DNA from: Polynucleobacter necessarius
GTDB lineage: Bacteria > Pseudomonadota > Gammaproteobacteria > Burkholderiales > Burkholderiaceae
Length of the DNA stretch: 64,000 nt
Direction: 5' to 3'
Assembly: GCA_900095165.1 (NCBI GenBank)
Contig: LT606947.1
Coordinates: forward strand, 1,829,414 to 1,893,413
Shown here: positions 18,554-28,091 of the stretch, piece by piece
Layout of the letters: each line of letters opens with the position of its first letter
How positions within the stretch are numbered: position 1 is the stretch's first letter
Made by a program: the position numbers and the translations under genes
The notes under the pieces: model-generated
What the model saw: only the letters and a program-made list of their open reading frames with translations
Database searches by the model: none
Told to the model about the DNA's origin: nothing

Positions 18554-19564
18554 TTACCTCTGGGACATCTGCTGACGTAGTTTTTCAGCATCCCAATTTA
18601 ATAGGGCGTGTACAGCGCTCTCACTCAGTGGCTCAAGCCGGGCATCAGGGCTTAGTCGGCTAATCACATCAAAATAGCAGCGTAGCTGAGCTGTTTTAGC
18701 CTTGTTGAAATCAGGCTTTACAAAAACCCCAGTATTTTCAATGAAGATCAGTTCCGGCTCTTCGCCAGAAGAGTGATTTTCAAAATTTTTCCAGGAGGAG
18801 TAGGTATTTGCCTTGGGCCCCAAAAACACCGCATGGTCTGGAAACAAAACCCATTCTTGGGTCAGTCGCTTAAATAGACGCGACTCAAAAGCTAGGGCCT
18901 GTACCTCCTTATCGGCAAATGGAAGGTAGTTTGGGACCAAGGAGGTGTGGGTGCTTAGCGACGAACTTGCTGCTATGTACACTTCTTTTGGAACAAAAGC
19001 TAAATTGATTTTCTCAAGAAGGGAGTAAATGCCTTCAATCGAATTCGCACCAAGAACAATCCCGTGGTTTTTTAGGAAGATCACGTTTGCTTGCGGCGCG
19101 TTCTGTAAGGCTTCATAAATGGCTTGAGCAAGTTCTGGGCCCGGTTTGTGATAACCAACAAATACTGTGTTTATGGATGATTGCTGGCAAATTTTCTCGA
19201 CAGACTTCTGGCAGTCTTGGGTGACTAGATGACTTAAAGCATTGATAGCATGTAAGTGCACCACCACTTGATGTGGCATCAGAGCGTGCAAAATAGTTTC
19301 AATTGAAGGTCTGAGTGTGTGCTCGCCAATAGTTTGTGGCTTTACATCAAAATCTTGTTTAGCCAATGCATCTTGCAGATGCCTCAAGTTTACGGGGACA
19401 AAAACATCTTCATTATTGGCATTAGCAAGCCATGTGCCAAAACCCTTAATCCAGAGCGTTTCATTTTCTTTCCATGAAACATTGCCTCCGGCTCCTTGAG
19501 CCAATAGAGGGTCTTTGCCGAGGTCGGCACACATTTGGCTGATGGTTTGATGACTAATCGCCAT
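18554..19564 (-). CDS. Class II aldolase/adducin-family protein
   Basis: This is a 336-residue protein of the class II aldolase/epimerase fold. The zinc ligands are visible as His103 and His105 (VVVHLHAINAL) and His167 (KNHGIVLGA), with Glu89 (RPSIET) as the likely catalytic acid. The GAGGNVSWK phosphate-binding loop lies near residue 24. It carries about 120 residues beyond the usual aldolase domain. It is the last gene of the minus-strand glycan operon and lies 11 bases after the HAD gene. It may act on a sugar phosphate or a dehydrogenase-type substrate; the true reaction is unknown. Confidence 0.8.
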   Translation of the reverse strand: MAISHQTISQMCADLGKDPLLAQGAGGNVSWKENETLWIKGFGTWLANANNEDVFVPVNLRHLQDALAKQDFDVKPQTIGEHTLRPSIETILHALMPHQVVVHLHAINALSHLVTQDCQKSVEKICQQSSINTVFVGYHKPGPELAQAIYEALQNAPQANVIFLKNHGIVLGANSIEGIYSLLEKINLAFVPKEVYIAASSSLSTHTSLVPNYLPFADKEVQALAFESRLFKRLTQEWVLFPDHAVFLGPKANTYSSWKNFENHSSGEEPELIFIENTGVFVKPDFNKAKTAQLRCYFDVISRLSPDARLEPLSESAVHALLNWDAEKLRQQMSQR

Positions 19565-19575
19565 AGTTTTATTGC

Positions 19576-20328
19576 CTATTTGGCTTCACTTAACTTACTT
19601 AATAACTGTCGCAGTTCTTTGAAATTTTTAAAGCTGGCATCAGGCGCATTAGACCCCGCTCCAAACTCAACCCCCTCATGAATTTTTTGCAAAGTGACAG
19701 CATTAATCTTTTCTTTGCCACCGAGGATGTCGTTGATGGGGTTATCGCCAATCATCCAAATGCAGTCACCTTTGGGCTGCATTTTTTCAAGGGCAATCTG
19801 AAAGGGTGCTTCATGAGGCTTATCAAACCCCGCCTCTTCACTAGTAACGATGTAATTAAAGTAATGGTCCAAGCCAAAATAGACAACCTTATGGAACTGA
19901 ATCTGCGCGGTTAAATCAGTCACGATCGCTGTCGGGATTCCTAAGAAACGCAAATCATCTAATAGCTCTTTGACATCATCAAAGAGAACCGCATTAGCTA
20001 AAAACGTGCGCCAATACGTTTGTTCAAAATCTAGGGCAAGCAGAACTTGTGACCCTAGGCCCATAATCTCTAGCATGCGTTGCAGATAGAGTAAGCGACT
20101 ATGTGAGGAAGCAGTGTGGCCTAAGCGGGTCTTAATTTGTTTGCGAGTCTCGCTAAAAGCCTCATCAAAATCCTTTCCGCTAATAGAAAAAGTGCTCATC
20201 ACCTTTTCTTTAACGGCTTGCTGCGCTGCTGCGTGTGCAGGGTCATACGGATAGAGAGTGTTATCTGTATCAAATAACACGGCATCAGGCAGGCGCAAGA
20301 AGCGACTTTGGTCAGCAATTTGGATCAT
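19576..20328 (-). CDS. HAD-superfamily phosphatase
   Basis: This is a 250-residue haloacid-dehalogenase-like hydrolase. The nucleophile motif is DTDNTLYPYD (Asp20 and Asp22), motif II is the T in IVTDLTAQ, and motif IV is IGDNPINDILGG. The DTDNTLYP form is typical of sugar-phosphate or pyrimidine-5'-nucleotide phosphatases. The start at ATG 20328 is supported by an exact ATGA overlap with the stop of the upstream gene; a longer reading that starts inside that gene is not needed. In this operon it probably removes a phosphate from a glycan precursor. Confidence 0.88.
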   Translation of the reverse strand: MIQIADQSRFLRLPDAVLFDTDNTLYPYDPAHAAAQQAVKEKVMSTFSISGKDFDEAFSETRKQIKTRLGHTASSHSRLLYLQRMLEIMGLGSQVLLALDFEQTYWRTFLANAVLFDDVKELLDDLRFLGIPTAIVTDLTAQIQFHKVVYFGLDHYFNYIVTSEEAGFDKPHEAPFQIALEKMQPKGDCIWMIGDNPINDILGGKEKINAVTLQKIHEGVEFGAGSNAPDASFKNFKELRQLLSKLSEAK

Positions 20329-22417
20329 ATGAATCGTCTTGTTAGGGCTTGGTTGATATGCGAAAGGGTAACAAGCTGCATTAGTCCTAAAACACCATTT
20401 TGCCATTGAGGCTGCAAATCTAGGAATTCGAAGATTTGCGGGCAAATCAACTGCGCTGCCATCTGAATATCTTCCGCGTTGGCTTCGCCATCAATACTGA
20501 TTTCCACCTCAGATACGTCGGCATTAGTGTTCATATCAACATGAAGACCGCAAACCCCAATCAGAACACGTTTTAATGACAATTCATTGAAGCCGTGTCG
20601 TGATTTAACGACTAACTTCAGGCGAGGTGGGTTTTGTTCGCTAGCATTGGCAAGTGAGCTTGAATGAATAGGGCGCAAGCTAAAAATTAAGTCAGCAAAA
20701 GCAGCTTGTGGGCGGATAAACTTTTCTGAGTCAGGTTTGCGCTTAGCTAATGCATCCAATACGCGCTCAATGGTGTAACCACGTTTATTCACATCACGCT
20801 GCACCTTAAAGTAGGTCCGCAGATCTTCGTCAATATCGAGGTAAACACTGAGGTCATAGCATTCACGCAGGATGGGCAAATAGAGGGCATGAAGACCGCT
20901 CGCAATAATAATGTCATTGCTCTTAACCTTGAATGGCCTACTCATCTTACCGGTATCGTGGTCGTAATGACATGCAGCTATGGATATCTACCATCTGTCA
21001 AAGAAACTAGATTAGTGGCAAAACTTTCTAAATCGTTGGCGGCTGGATTAATTTGAGTTATGACTTGCCACATCAGTTGATGGCGACCCCAAAGATGGTA
21101 ATCATCTCTCGAGATAGCGGCTACGGAATGAGAGCCAAAAAGTCCTGCAATCGCATTGGCAAAAGTGTCCTTGCCTGCTCCAGAGTCCCCAGCTACACCA
21201 ATCACAAAAGGCTTTCTGCTTAGTCTAAAGAAATCATTACGAATGACGGTTTCACGCCAGATGCGAATGGCGAGAACAATGCCTGTAGCTACCAGCGCAG
21301 TATGGGTGAGTGAAATCAGGCGCGAGCCGATCAAATGCACATCGCCCACAGTATTTTGCATATCCAATGCTTGCAAAACTACTTCAAGTTGGGTGTCGAC
21401 GAATAGAACAGCGCTCAATGCGTACAAGATTGAAAAGATCGAGGTGATATAGACGGCTGCTCGATCGCCACTGACTTGATAGGCAACCAATAATGGCAGT
21501 ATCCAGATAAACCATCCTGGCGATGCTGGGGTTAGCAGCACAACCAATAGAAATGCTATGCCCAAGATGGCACTAAATAGCTCAAAGTTCATGCGCTTGA
21601 TTCTCCAGGCTGCATAGAGCATCAAGAGATAAGCTAGGGGAACTAGATAGACTGTCGTATCGCGAACAAGACTAATCGACAGTTGATAAATCTTCTCTAC
21701 TTCGGGATTGCTAGCCAACATACCAATGCCAGCTTGAGAAAATAAAAACGGCAAAAAGAAAATGCCAAAACCTATGACAATACCCATGATAAATTTGCGT
21801 AAAAGTTGACGCAGATTGCCATTATGAAAAAGGTAAATCAAAAAGAAAGGCAGGCCTAGAGCCATGCTGAGCTTCGAAGAAATGGCTGCAACCAAAAAGA
21901 TGCCCGATGGGAGCAGCTTATGCTCTCTCAAAAAGTAAACGGCACTCATTAATAAAAATACGGGAATGATGTCGTTGTACCCAAGGCAATATCTGGCAAT
22001 CAGGTTGATGGGTGAGAGTCAGTAAATGGCTAGTAATACCCAATCTTTAGTTTTCAGTAGTTTGCGCAGAATGAGCAATAAACCAAAGTCAGTCGCTATT
22101 AAGCTCAGACCATACCCAAATGTCAAGGGAATCGAGAGCAATTTGCATAACAAGCTAAAAGGCAATAGGAATAGCCACATGGCATAGCCATACGGAAAAG
22201 CAATTGCTGTGCCGCCTTGGCTTAAGCATGCTTGCCAAGGATCTAAGGTAAATATGGCAATGCTGTTGTTCAGAAAAGGTACGTACCACTGGCCAACAGG
22301 ATTTGGCAGAATGGCAGCGATTAGCCTTAGGCGTAAAACGAGACCCAGTAAGAAGGGTGGGCTTTTGCAGTAAGCAAACAAAGACTTTAAAGATAGGGCC
22401 GACATATTTATAGACAT
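20325..22417 (-). pseudogene. Fused membrane GT-C domain and uridine-kinase-like domain, stop codon plus frameshift
   Basis: Three pieces join into a protein of about 697 residues. The N-terminal about 430 residues have many membrane segments like GT-C mannosyltransferases. The C-terminal about 260 residues begin VIGVAGDSGAGKDTF, a P-loop of the uridine kinase/phosphoribulokinase family, with later SRDDYHLWGRH and IIIASGLHALY. As written it is broken by TGA at 22019-22021, where a Trp (AIY-W-LSPINL) is expected, and by a missing base near 20981-20990. It overlaps both neighbours, the GDPD-like gene upstream and the HAD gene downstream. A GT-C/kinase fusion is unusual; whether the gene is dead or the sequence is wrong cannot be told here. 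Confidence 0.65.
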
Positions 22418-23004
22418 TCTTTCCAGATCTCAGGTTTCTTGGTGCAAATAGCATCAGCTGTTATATGGCGCTCAGCAAGTAGTTTGACTAATTCTGGAAT
22501 GGCAGTTTCCGCGGGGCGACCTTGGAGCTCTGGGGAGACGAGGCAAAGCTTAAAGCCCGCATCTTGCAGGCGCCTGGCATCTTGACCAGTCAGCGGGAAC
22601 TTAGTAAAGCAATCCACCCAAACCCAGTCAACTTTTCCAGCAAGAGTGAGTGCTGTGTCAATTGATTCAAACTCAGATACACGCACTGCACAACGCTGCT
22701 CTCCGAGATTTGACCGCTTGATCAGAAACGGAAATGATTGATCTAGAAAAAAGTAGTCCGTAATTCCATGCTGCTTCATCAAATCAATTAAGCGCGCTTC
22801 CAAACCCTCTTCTTTGATGTTGAGAATGAGAGTGCCATGCTGATAGTGCTGGATCCATTCTTCAAAATTATCTCCAGCAGTAAAAGGGTCGTGATGGATT
22901 ACCAGCTTGCCATTGTCTGAGCGAATATCCACTTCAACGCCATACTCAAATGGAGTTGCTTTAAGCTCCTCAATGGTATTGCGTCGATGAGAAATGAATT
23001 TCAT
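22408..23004 (-). CDS. Glycerophosphodiester phosphodiesterase-like protein
   Basis: This compact 198-residue protein has the GDPD/PLC-like TIM-barrel signature. It starts with ISHRRNTIEEL, followed by EVDIRSDNGKLVIHHDPF, in which the His-Arg, Glu-x-Asp and HHD elements match the catalytic His and metal ligands. It is shorter than typical GDPDs (about 240-250), so it may be a reduced form. It overlaps GT2 at the start and the GT-C/kinase gene at the end, so the four are one transcription unit. It may act on glycerol-phosphate or another phosphodiester in a surface glycan; this is inferred. Confidence 0.75.
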   Translation of the reverse strand: MKFISHRRNTIEELKATPFEYGVEVDIRSDNGKLVIHHDPFTAGDNFEEWIQHYQHGTLILNIKEEGLEARLIDLMKQHGITDYFFLDQSFPFLIKRSNLGEQRCAVRVSEFESIDTALTLAGKVDWVWVDCFTKFPLTGQDARRLQDAGFKLCLVSPELQGRPAETAIPELVKLLAERHITADAICTKKPEIWKECL

Positions 23005-23701
23005 TTAGACGGCCTTTTTTCAGCTCAAAACTAAAGTCAATGGTTCTGCGGATAAATTTCATCTTGGCCGCCCAATTGACATTCCAATGAGAGACGCCAT
23101 GAGCACGTTCTCCAAATTCTACGGGAAAGCGATAAACAGGCAAGCCTTGCGCCCGTGCCGTGAAATATTCGTATAAATCTAGAGAAAAGTCGTGCGGTGG
23201 GTTTTCCCAGGATTCGAAGAATCGCCTTGAAAACATATTGGGTTGCGCGTTGATATCCCAAAGTCGCGTACGGAGTAGGAGAGTTTCAAAAACACTCATC
23301 CCAACCGTAAAGAAAACATCCGCAAAAGGACGTTTAATTCTTTGTCCCTTGACATAAATATTGTAATTACCCTGTTTTGCAAATATCTCTAGACCTCGCA
23401 ATACATCTTTGTAATCGGTTTGCATGTCAGCATGAGTCCAGGCTAATAAATCGCCCTGAGCAGCACGCAAGCCCGACAATATGCCATAACCATAGCCCTG
23501 ATTGACGGGGACTCTCACGCTGCGGCAGTGTGGATGGCTGGGCAACAACTGTGTCAATACCTCGGGGCTATTGTCGGTTGAGCCGTTGTCTATCAGAATG
23601 ACTTCAATATCGTAATTTCCGCTCAGTGAGGTGCAGCGATCTAAAAGCAAGGGCAAATTAGCGGCTTCGTTATAGCAAGGGATGATGAGCGATGGTTTCA
23701 T
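22970..23701 (-). CDS. Family 2 glycosyltransferase (DPM1/ArnC type)
   Basis: This is a 243-residue GT-A-fold enzyme starting SLIIPCYNEAANLPLLLDRC, with IDNGSTDNSPEV and the metal-binding region THADMQTDYKD near residue 92. This is the polyprenyl-phosphate glycosyltransferase layout without the C-terminal membrane segments. It lies beside a GtrA-family gene and a GT-C enzyme. GtrA, GtrB-like GT2 and a membrane glycosyltransferase together form the classic three-part system for side-group modification of O-antigen. It overlaps the GDPD-like gene by 35 bases. Confidence 0.88.
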   Translation of the reverse strand: MKPSLIIPCYNEAANLPLLLDRCTSLSGNYDIEVILIDNGSTDNSPEVLTQLLPSHPHCRSVRVPVNQGYGYGILSGLRAAQGDLLAWTHADMQTDYKDVLRGLEIFAKQGNYNIYVKGQRIKRPFADVFFTVGMSVFETLLLRTRLWDINAQPNMFSRRFFESWENPPHDFSLDLYEYFTARAQGLPVYRFPVEFGERAHGVSHWNVNWAAKMKFIRRTIDFSFELKKGRLNEIHFSSTQYH

Positions 23702-23729
23702 ATTCTTTTAGTAGTCTAATTAAGAGCAA

Positions 23730-24160
23730 TCAGACTTTGTCAATATTGTGATCAGTAAAGACAAAAAATTTCATACTAATAAAGTTCAGTGCAGCAGAGA
23801 CGCCAGTTGCCAAAATAAAAGCTATGAATAGGGTGATATCAAGAGCAATCGTTGGGCTGCTAAACCAATTAATGGAAAGATGGTTGACGCCGATATTTGC
23901 AGATAAACCCACGATATAGATAATTGCAAAACGGTAGGCGCTACCAGAACTCGTGGTTTGCTGATTGAAAGTCCAGAAGCGATTGGCAAAATATGCAAAT
24001 ATAGTGCCGCTAATAAAGCCAAACCCTTTAGCCATATTGATGCTCTCTAACCCAAATGGCTTTACATACATAAAGCTGTGATAACTCAAAAAATCAATAC
24101 CAACCGTTAGTAAGCCAACGATTAAAAAATACCAAGTTCACGTTTAATGGGTGCTGTCAT
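23730..24160 (-). pseudogene. GtrA-family membrane protein, frameshifted near the start
   Basis: GtrA proteins are thought to flip polyprenyl-linked glucose across the inner membrane. The body (119 open codons) has the GtrA segments NRFWTFNQQ and AALNFISMKFFVF. The true start is ATG 24160. The frame from it stops after a dozen codons because the A-run at 24124-24129 lacks one A; with seven A's it reads continuously into the body. About 143 residues would be the normal length. The missing base may be a sequencing error, because the downstream code is well conserved. It lies 28 bases before the GT2 gene. Confidence 0.75.
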
Positions 24161-24222
24161 TGAGCGAAAAGATTTAAGCGTTGGTAAAAAATAATGAGAG
24201 ATGAGCCAAAGGCACAAGGTAA

Positions 24223-26010
24223 TCAATGAGGCAGTTCGGGGATAAATGCGGCATAACGCTTGTTCAAGGGATCCAGTTTGGTGTGATCTACTCGAGTATC
24301 AAGTTCTAGATGATAGGGGTGATGACTCCACTTATGAAAGCAAGACTGCCAGTATTCAAAGGTTTTCAAGTCATTAGGAGTGCCCCAAGAAATAAAGCTA
24401 TCTACTTCAAATAAATGACAACGTAATCCTAGTTCAATGGCATCGTTGATACAGGAGTCAAGATAAAACTCGCCATTGACTCTGCCGTTACGAGCAATAA
24501 GAGTATCGATAGCATGTCTTGCATCGCTAGCTTTTTTGAAGGTAAAGGTGCCGATCACAATTGGATCGGTTGCTGGTGAGGCAAAAGGAGTTTTGACAGA
24601 GATGGTGTTGATAAGCCCATCAAGATTGGCATCGATCCAGCCAAACATCTGGGGCTTTCGCACAGCGTTGGTATGGCCGCGTGCACCCCAAACAATCACA
24701 TCTACTTCTGGGTTATCAATCAGCGCTTGGTATTTGGCGTGATTAAACAATGCTCCGTTATCACACGCACCAAATGTAATGGGTGAAATATTCAATTCTT
24801 CTAGATTGGCTTTCTCATTTTTACTTTTTTCTTTTGATGCATCAAATGCCTCCAGCGCATCCAGACCGATTAATGCTGTGCAGGCTTGTCCTTCGGTAAC
24901 GCCGGGAACTAGCGTAATGAGGGCATTTGGAAAGCTGTCTTTAATAGACAGAGAAATGGCTTCTAAGCCAGGCATATCGGAGCGCATCACAAGTGATTGA
25001 TAAACAGACGGAGGTAAATCTTCAATCGCTTGAATGGCCATTGCTTTGCCAGAAACCGGAATAAAAGGTTTAGTGAGCGTGTATCCTTCATCAGCAAAAC
25101 GCTTGCCCAGCCCCGCCATAGGAATTACTAGAGAGCCAGCAGGGCTGGACTCAATATCGGAGTCGATTAAACGTTTAAAGGTATTTGACCATGAGTTGTA
25201 TTCGTGGAGGTCCTCAGGGGTGCCCCATTGCATGAAATGCTGTAGTGGGTAGACCGCCACTTTTTCGCTGTTAGCAAACATGGGCTTGTAAGCTAGGCTC
25301 ACATAGTATTCGCCACCAACATGAATATTTTTCTCCATGGTTTGCTTAAAGGCTTCACTCATCAGTTTTGCGCTAGCAAAATAATAGGTACCGCTAAATG
25401 CAAATTCTTCCATGCGGTTATCGGTGTAAGGCTGCTTTTCTTGAATATCTAATGCCCAAACGCCATGAACATTATCGCTGTTAACTGGCTTGACATTTTC
25501 ATCAGCTGCCTCTTTGATATAGGCGTAATTTGTAGTGCCTAGCGTGTGTGGATGAAATCCCTTATAGGCTGGAATGGCGCCAGCACAAGCATGCTTGACA
25601 ACAAAATCTTTGAAATGATTCCAATCCCAGTAGCAAGTGAAATCGCAGTAATTAACAATGACAGGGCGAGCAGGGTCTAATAAATGCTCAATTTGGCGCA
25701 CTGCATGAATGGGGCCAAGCTTATGAGCTGGAATACCGGCAACACGACCAGCAGGGCAAAGCTGATGCAGAATATCTTTCATCCGATATTTGGGATTAGC
25801 TAAGTGATCTTCATTGCAAATAAAGATGAAGTCTGTTTCCCCAGGGAACATATCAATCACATGCCCAATAATAGGTTTGCCATCAACCTCAATGAGTGGC
25901 TTAGGAACGCTATATCCAGCGCGTCGGAAGCGCTCGCCAAAACCAGACATGGGAATAACGATTTGCACAAATTTCCAATCAACAGATAAGGGTGTGGCAC
26001 AAGCCCCCAA
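24223..26010 (-). CDS. Tandem-domain sugar/nucleotidyltransferase
   Basis: This is a 595-residue protein with two copies of a nucleotidyltransferase-like (NTP_transferase) domain. The first begins at VIPMSGFGERFRRAGYS and VPKPLIEV (about residues 18-40). The second is VIPMAGLGKRFADEGYT, then TKPFIPV (about 295-318). Both keep the Gly-rich loop and Lys that bind NTP. Each half ends in a similar WGTPEDLHEY / WGTPNDLKTFEYW segment, showing an internal duplication. No substrate is known to me. It heads the GtrA-GT2-GDPD-GT-C operon. The start may be ATG 26010 or a nearby GTG (VQIVIPMSG). Confidence 0.75.
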   Translation of the reverse strand: MGACATPLSVDWKFVQIVIPMSGFGERFRRAGYSVPKPLIEVDGKPIIGHVIDMFPGETDFIFICNEDHLANPKYRMKDILHQLCPAGRVAGIPAHKLGPIHAVRQIEHLLDPARPVIVNYCDFTCYWDWNHFKDFVVKHACAGAIPAYKGFHPHTLGTTNYAYIKEAADENVKPVNSDNVHGVWALDIQEKQPYTDNRMEEFAFSGTYYFASAKLMSEAFKQTMEKNIHVGGEYYVSLAYKPMFANSEKVAVYPLQHFMQWGTPEDLHEYNSWSNTFKRLIDSDIESSPAGSLVIPMAGLGKRFADEGYTLTKPFIPVSGKAMAIQAIEDLPPSVYQSLVMRSDMPGLEAISLSIKDSFPNALITLVPGVTEGQACTALIGLDALEAFDASKEKSKNEKANLEELNISPITFGACDNGALFNHAKYQALIDNPEVDVIVWGARGHTNAVRKPQMFGWIDANLDGLINTISVKTPFASPATDPIVIGTFTFKKASDARHAIDTLIARNGRVNGEFYLDSCINDAIELGLRCHLFEVDSFISWGTPNDLKTFEYWQSCFHKWSHHPYHLELDTRVDHTKLDPLNKRYAAFIPELPH

Positions 26011-26062
26011 TGAGAGTTATCCATTTGAGGGTGAATTAGTCAATTATAGAGTTCTTAGAGGC

Positions 26063-27963
26063 CTATTTGCCCTTAATTATCGGATTGATTACTTCAACAA
26101 TCTTCCTAGATACATATCTTGAGCCATTCATATTGAGATGATTGTCATCCCTAAAAAAGAGCAACCCATCTTTGGCCATCGTGCAAGTGTCGCCCTCGCA
26201 AAAAAGCTGACTTAATTCAATCAAACGCACTGGAGATTTTTTAGTCGCTTCTACAAAATCAGGAAAGTATTGCGAGTGTTGTTTTGCAAAAAGCTTAGAT
26301 TCTGTACACTGCTGAACGCGCAAGAAGGGCCAATCGTATTTGCATTTCGTTGGCAAAAAGCTAAAGTTTGGAGTCCCATCAATCAGGAATATTTTTTCCC
26401 ATGAGCAGTCAATTTTTGAGCGGTGGGACTAATTTCTTGTAAATAGCTGCTACCGGGAGAAATCAACTGCTTTCTTAATTGCCAATAGGCCACCAAAATA
26501 ACTGAGTCAATTTTGTAGTTATCGTCAATTACATCAAAAAAATGATTTGATAATGTACTGCTGATAAATGGCAAGGTTTGATTGGTATCGAATAACATAA
26601 AGCCAGTGTCTGGCATATCTTCAGTGAGGCCCAGAAGAATATATTCTGCGTGGCTATCGCCCACAACCGCTATGACGCGTTTGTAGGCCATGAATTGTTG
26701 ATTGCATTGATTTTGTGTTGCGTCTTTGTATTCACAATAATTGGGTTGAGAGTGCAAATAGGTTCTAAATTCGTCATGACCAATATCGCCTGCATTCACA
26801 ACCTTGAGTTGTGCGGTCGCTCTGTTAGGGAGTCCATCATTGAGATAGATGTAGCTGCTAATACAGAAAAAGCTAAAACCTAAAAAGAAAAGACGAATTG
26901 GCGTGAAGAATGAATTCTTATTAAAGCGGATTGGTTTTTCAATGAGGCGATAGGTCAGCCATGCCAAAAGAATGGCCAGCAAAACCATGCAAATACGAAT
27001 AGCACTGGAAGGCTGGCGGCCACCATCTAGGATTCTGGCAAAAGTCAGTAAAGGCCAGTGCCACAGATATAATGGATAACTAATTAAACCAAACCATACT
27101 AAAAAGCGACTTCCTAAAACTTGCCGATTGAACCAAGTAGAGGGCCCGGCAGAGATTAACAAAGCGGCGCCGAGCGTAGGAAGTAATGCCCACCAACCCG
27201 GAAATAGACTTCTATCGTTAATGAATATATTGGCAACTATTAGCAGGGCAAAACCAAGCCATGCATTGATATTGGCCGAACCCCACAGAACCAGTGATCG
27301 ACCCTGCACAACAGAGCGAAATGCCAGGGCCGAACCAATTAATAGCTCCCAAACTCTTGTAACGGGCAGGTAAAAAGTAGCATTGGAATAGGTGTTGATA
27401 AATAAGACGTTTAAAACAAAAGAGAGACACAAAAGAAGCAATAGCAAAACGCCAATTTTTTGAATATTTTTAGTTGTCCCAGATGCTGGTTGCCAAAAAA
27501 GTAAAAGTAATAAGGGTCAAAAAATGTAAAACTGCTCTTCAATACCAAGAGACCAAAGATGAAGCAGTATTTTGCTATGCGAAGCAGCATCAAAATATCC
27601 GCTTTCACCAAGCAAAACGAGATTAGAAGCAAATGCCAACCCTGCTGCAATATGTTTATTGAGGGCGGCAAATTCATCTGCAAGCAAGGTAAACCAGCCT
27701 AGACCAAAGCAGAACAACAAAACAGTCAATAGCGCAGGAAAAATGCGCTTAATACGGCGACGATAAAAATCGGCAATGCTCAGTTGGTTCTTTAATAAGC
27801 CGCCAAATAAGATGGATGAGATCAAATATCCTGAAATCACAAAAAAGATATCCACCCCAATAAACCCAGCCCGCACCCCAAAAGCATGAAAACCCACAAC
27901 TAATAAAACAGCGATGGCGCGAAGACCATCAATATCGGGGCGGTATTTGGGGTGGAAACTCAT
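26063..27963 (-). pseudogene. OafA-type acyltransferase with SGNH domain, stop codon plus frameshift
   Basis: The repaired protein of about 630 residues has an acyltransferase-3 membrane domain ([20 protein letters not shown], the His motif, then [10 protein letters not shown]), then a long set of membrane segments and a C-terminal SGNH domain with VVGDSHAEY and DDNHLNMNGSRY. These proteins O-acetylate surface sugars. TGA at 27517-27519 replaces the Trp of the conserved EEQFYIFWPL stretch, and the T-run at 26392-26397 lacks one base, so the C-terminal 97 codons are out of frame. The two disruptions may be real or errors. ATG 27963 (MSFHPKYRP) is preferred over an upstream TTG. Confidence 0.75.
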
Positions 27964-28091
27964 TGGGATAATTAAAGGAGCAGATTTCTGCAATGATGAT
28001 ACTTTGTCTTAAGGATAGACTTGCTAGTTCAGGGTACATTCACCCTTCAGGGCAATTAAATGTTTATATTTATTAAGACCAGGCTTTATTA

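Noticed and set aside
20330..20445. Longer N-terminus for the HAD protein
   Set aside because: The extra codons lie in the preceding kinase-like gene and the ATGA overlap fixes the start at 20328.
3405..26397. Phase-variable switching through runs of one base
   Set aside because: The runs are only 3-7 bases long, too short for typical slipped-strand switching, and they also hit genes such as folE and HPP that are not expected to vary.
22019..27519. TGA read as tryptophan (variant genetic code)
   Set aside because: Many other genes in the window end in TGA, including fcl, the small lipoprotein at 11482 and the RmlD-like reductase; two isolated cases are better explained by mutation or error.
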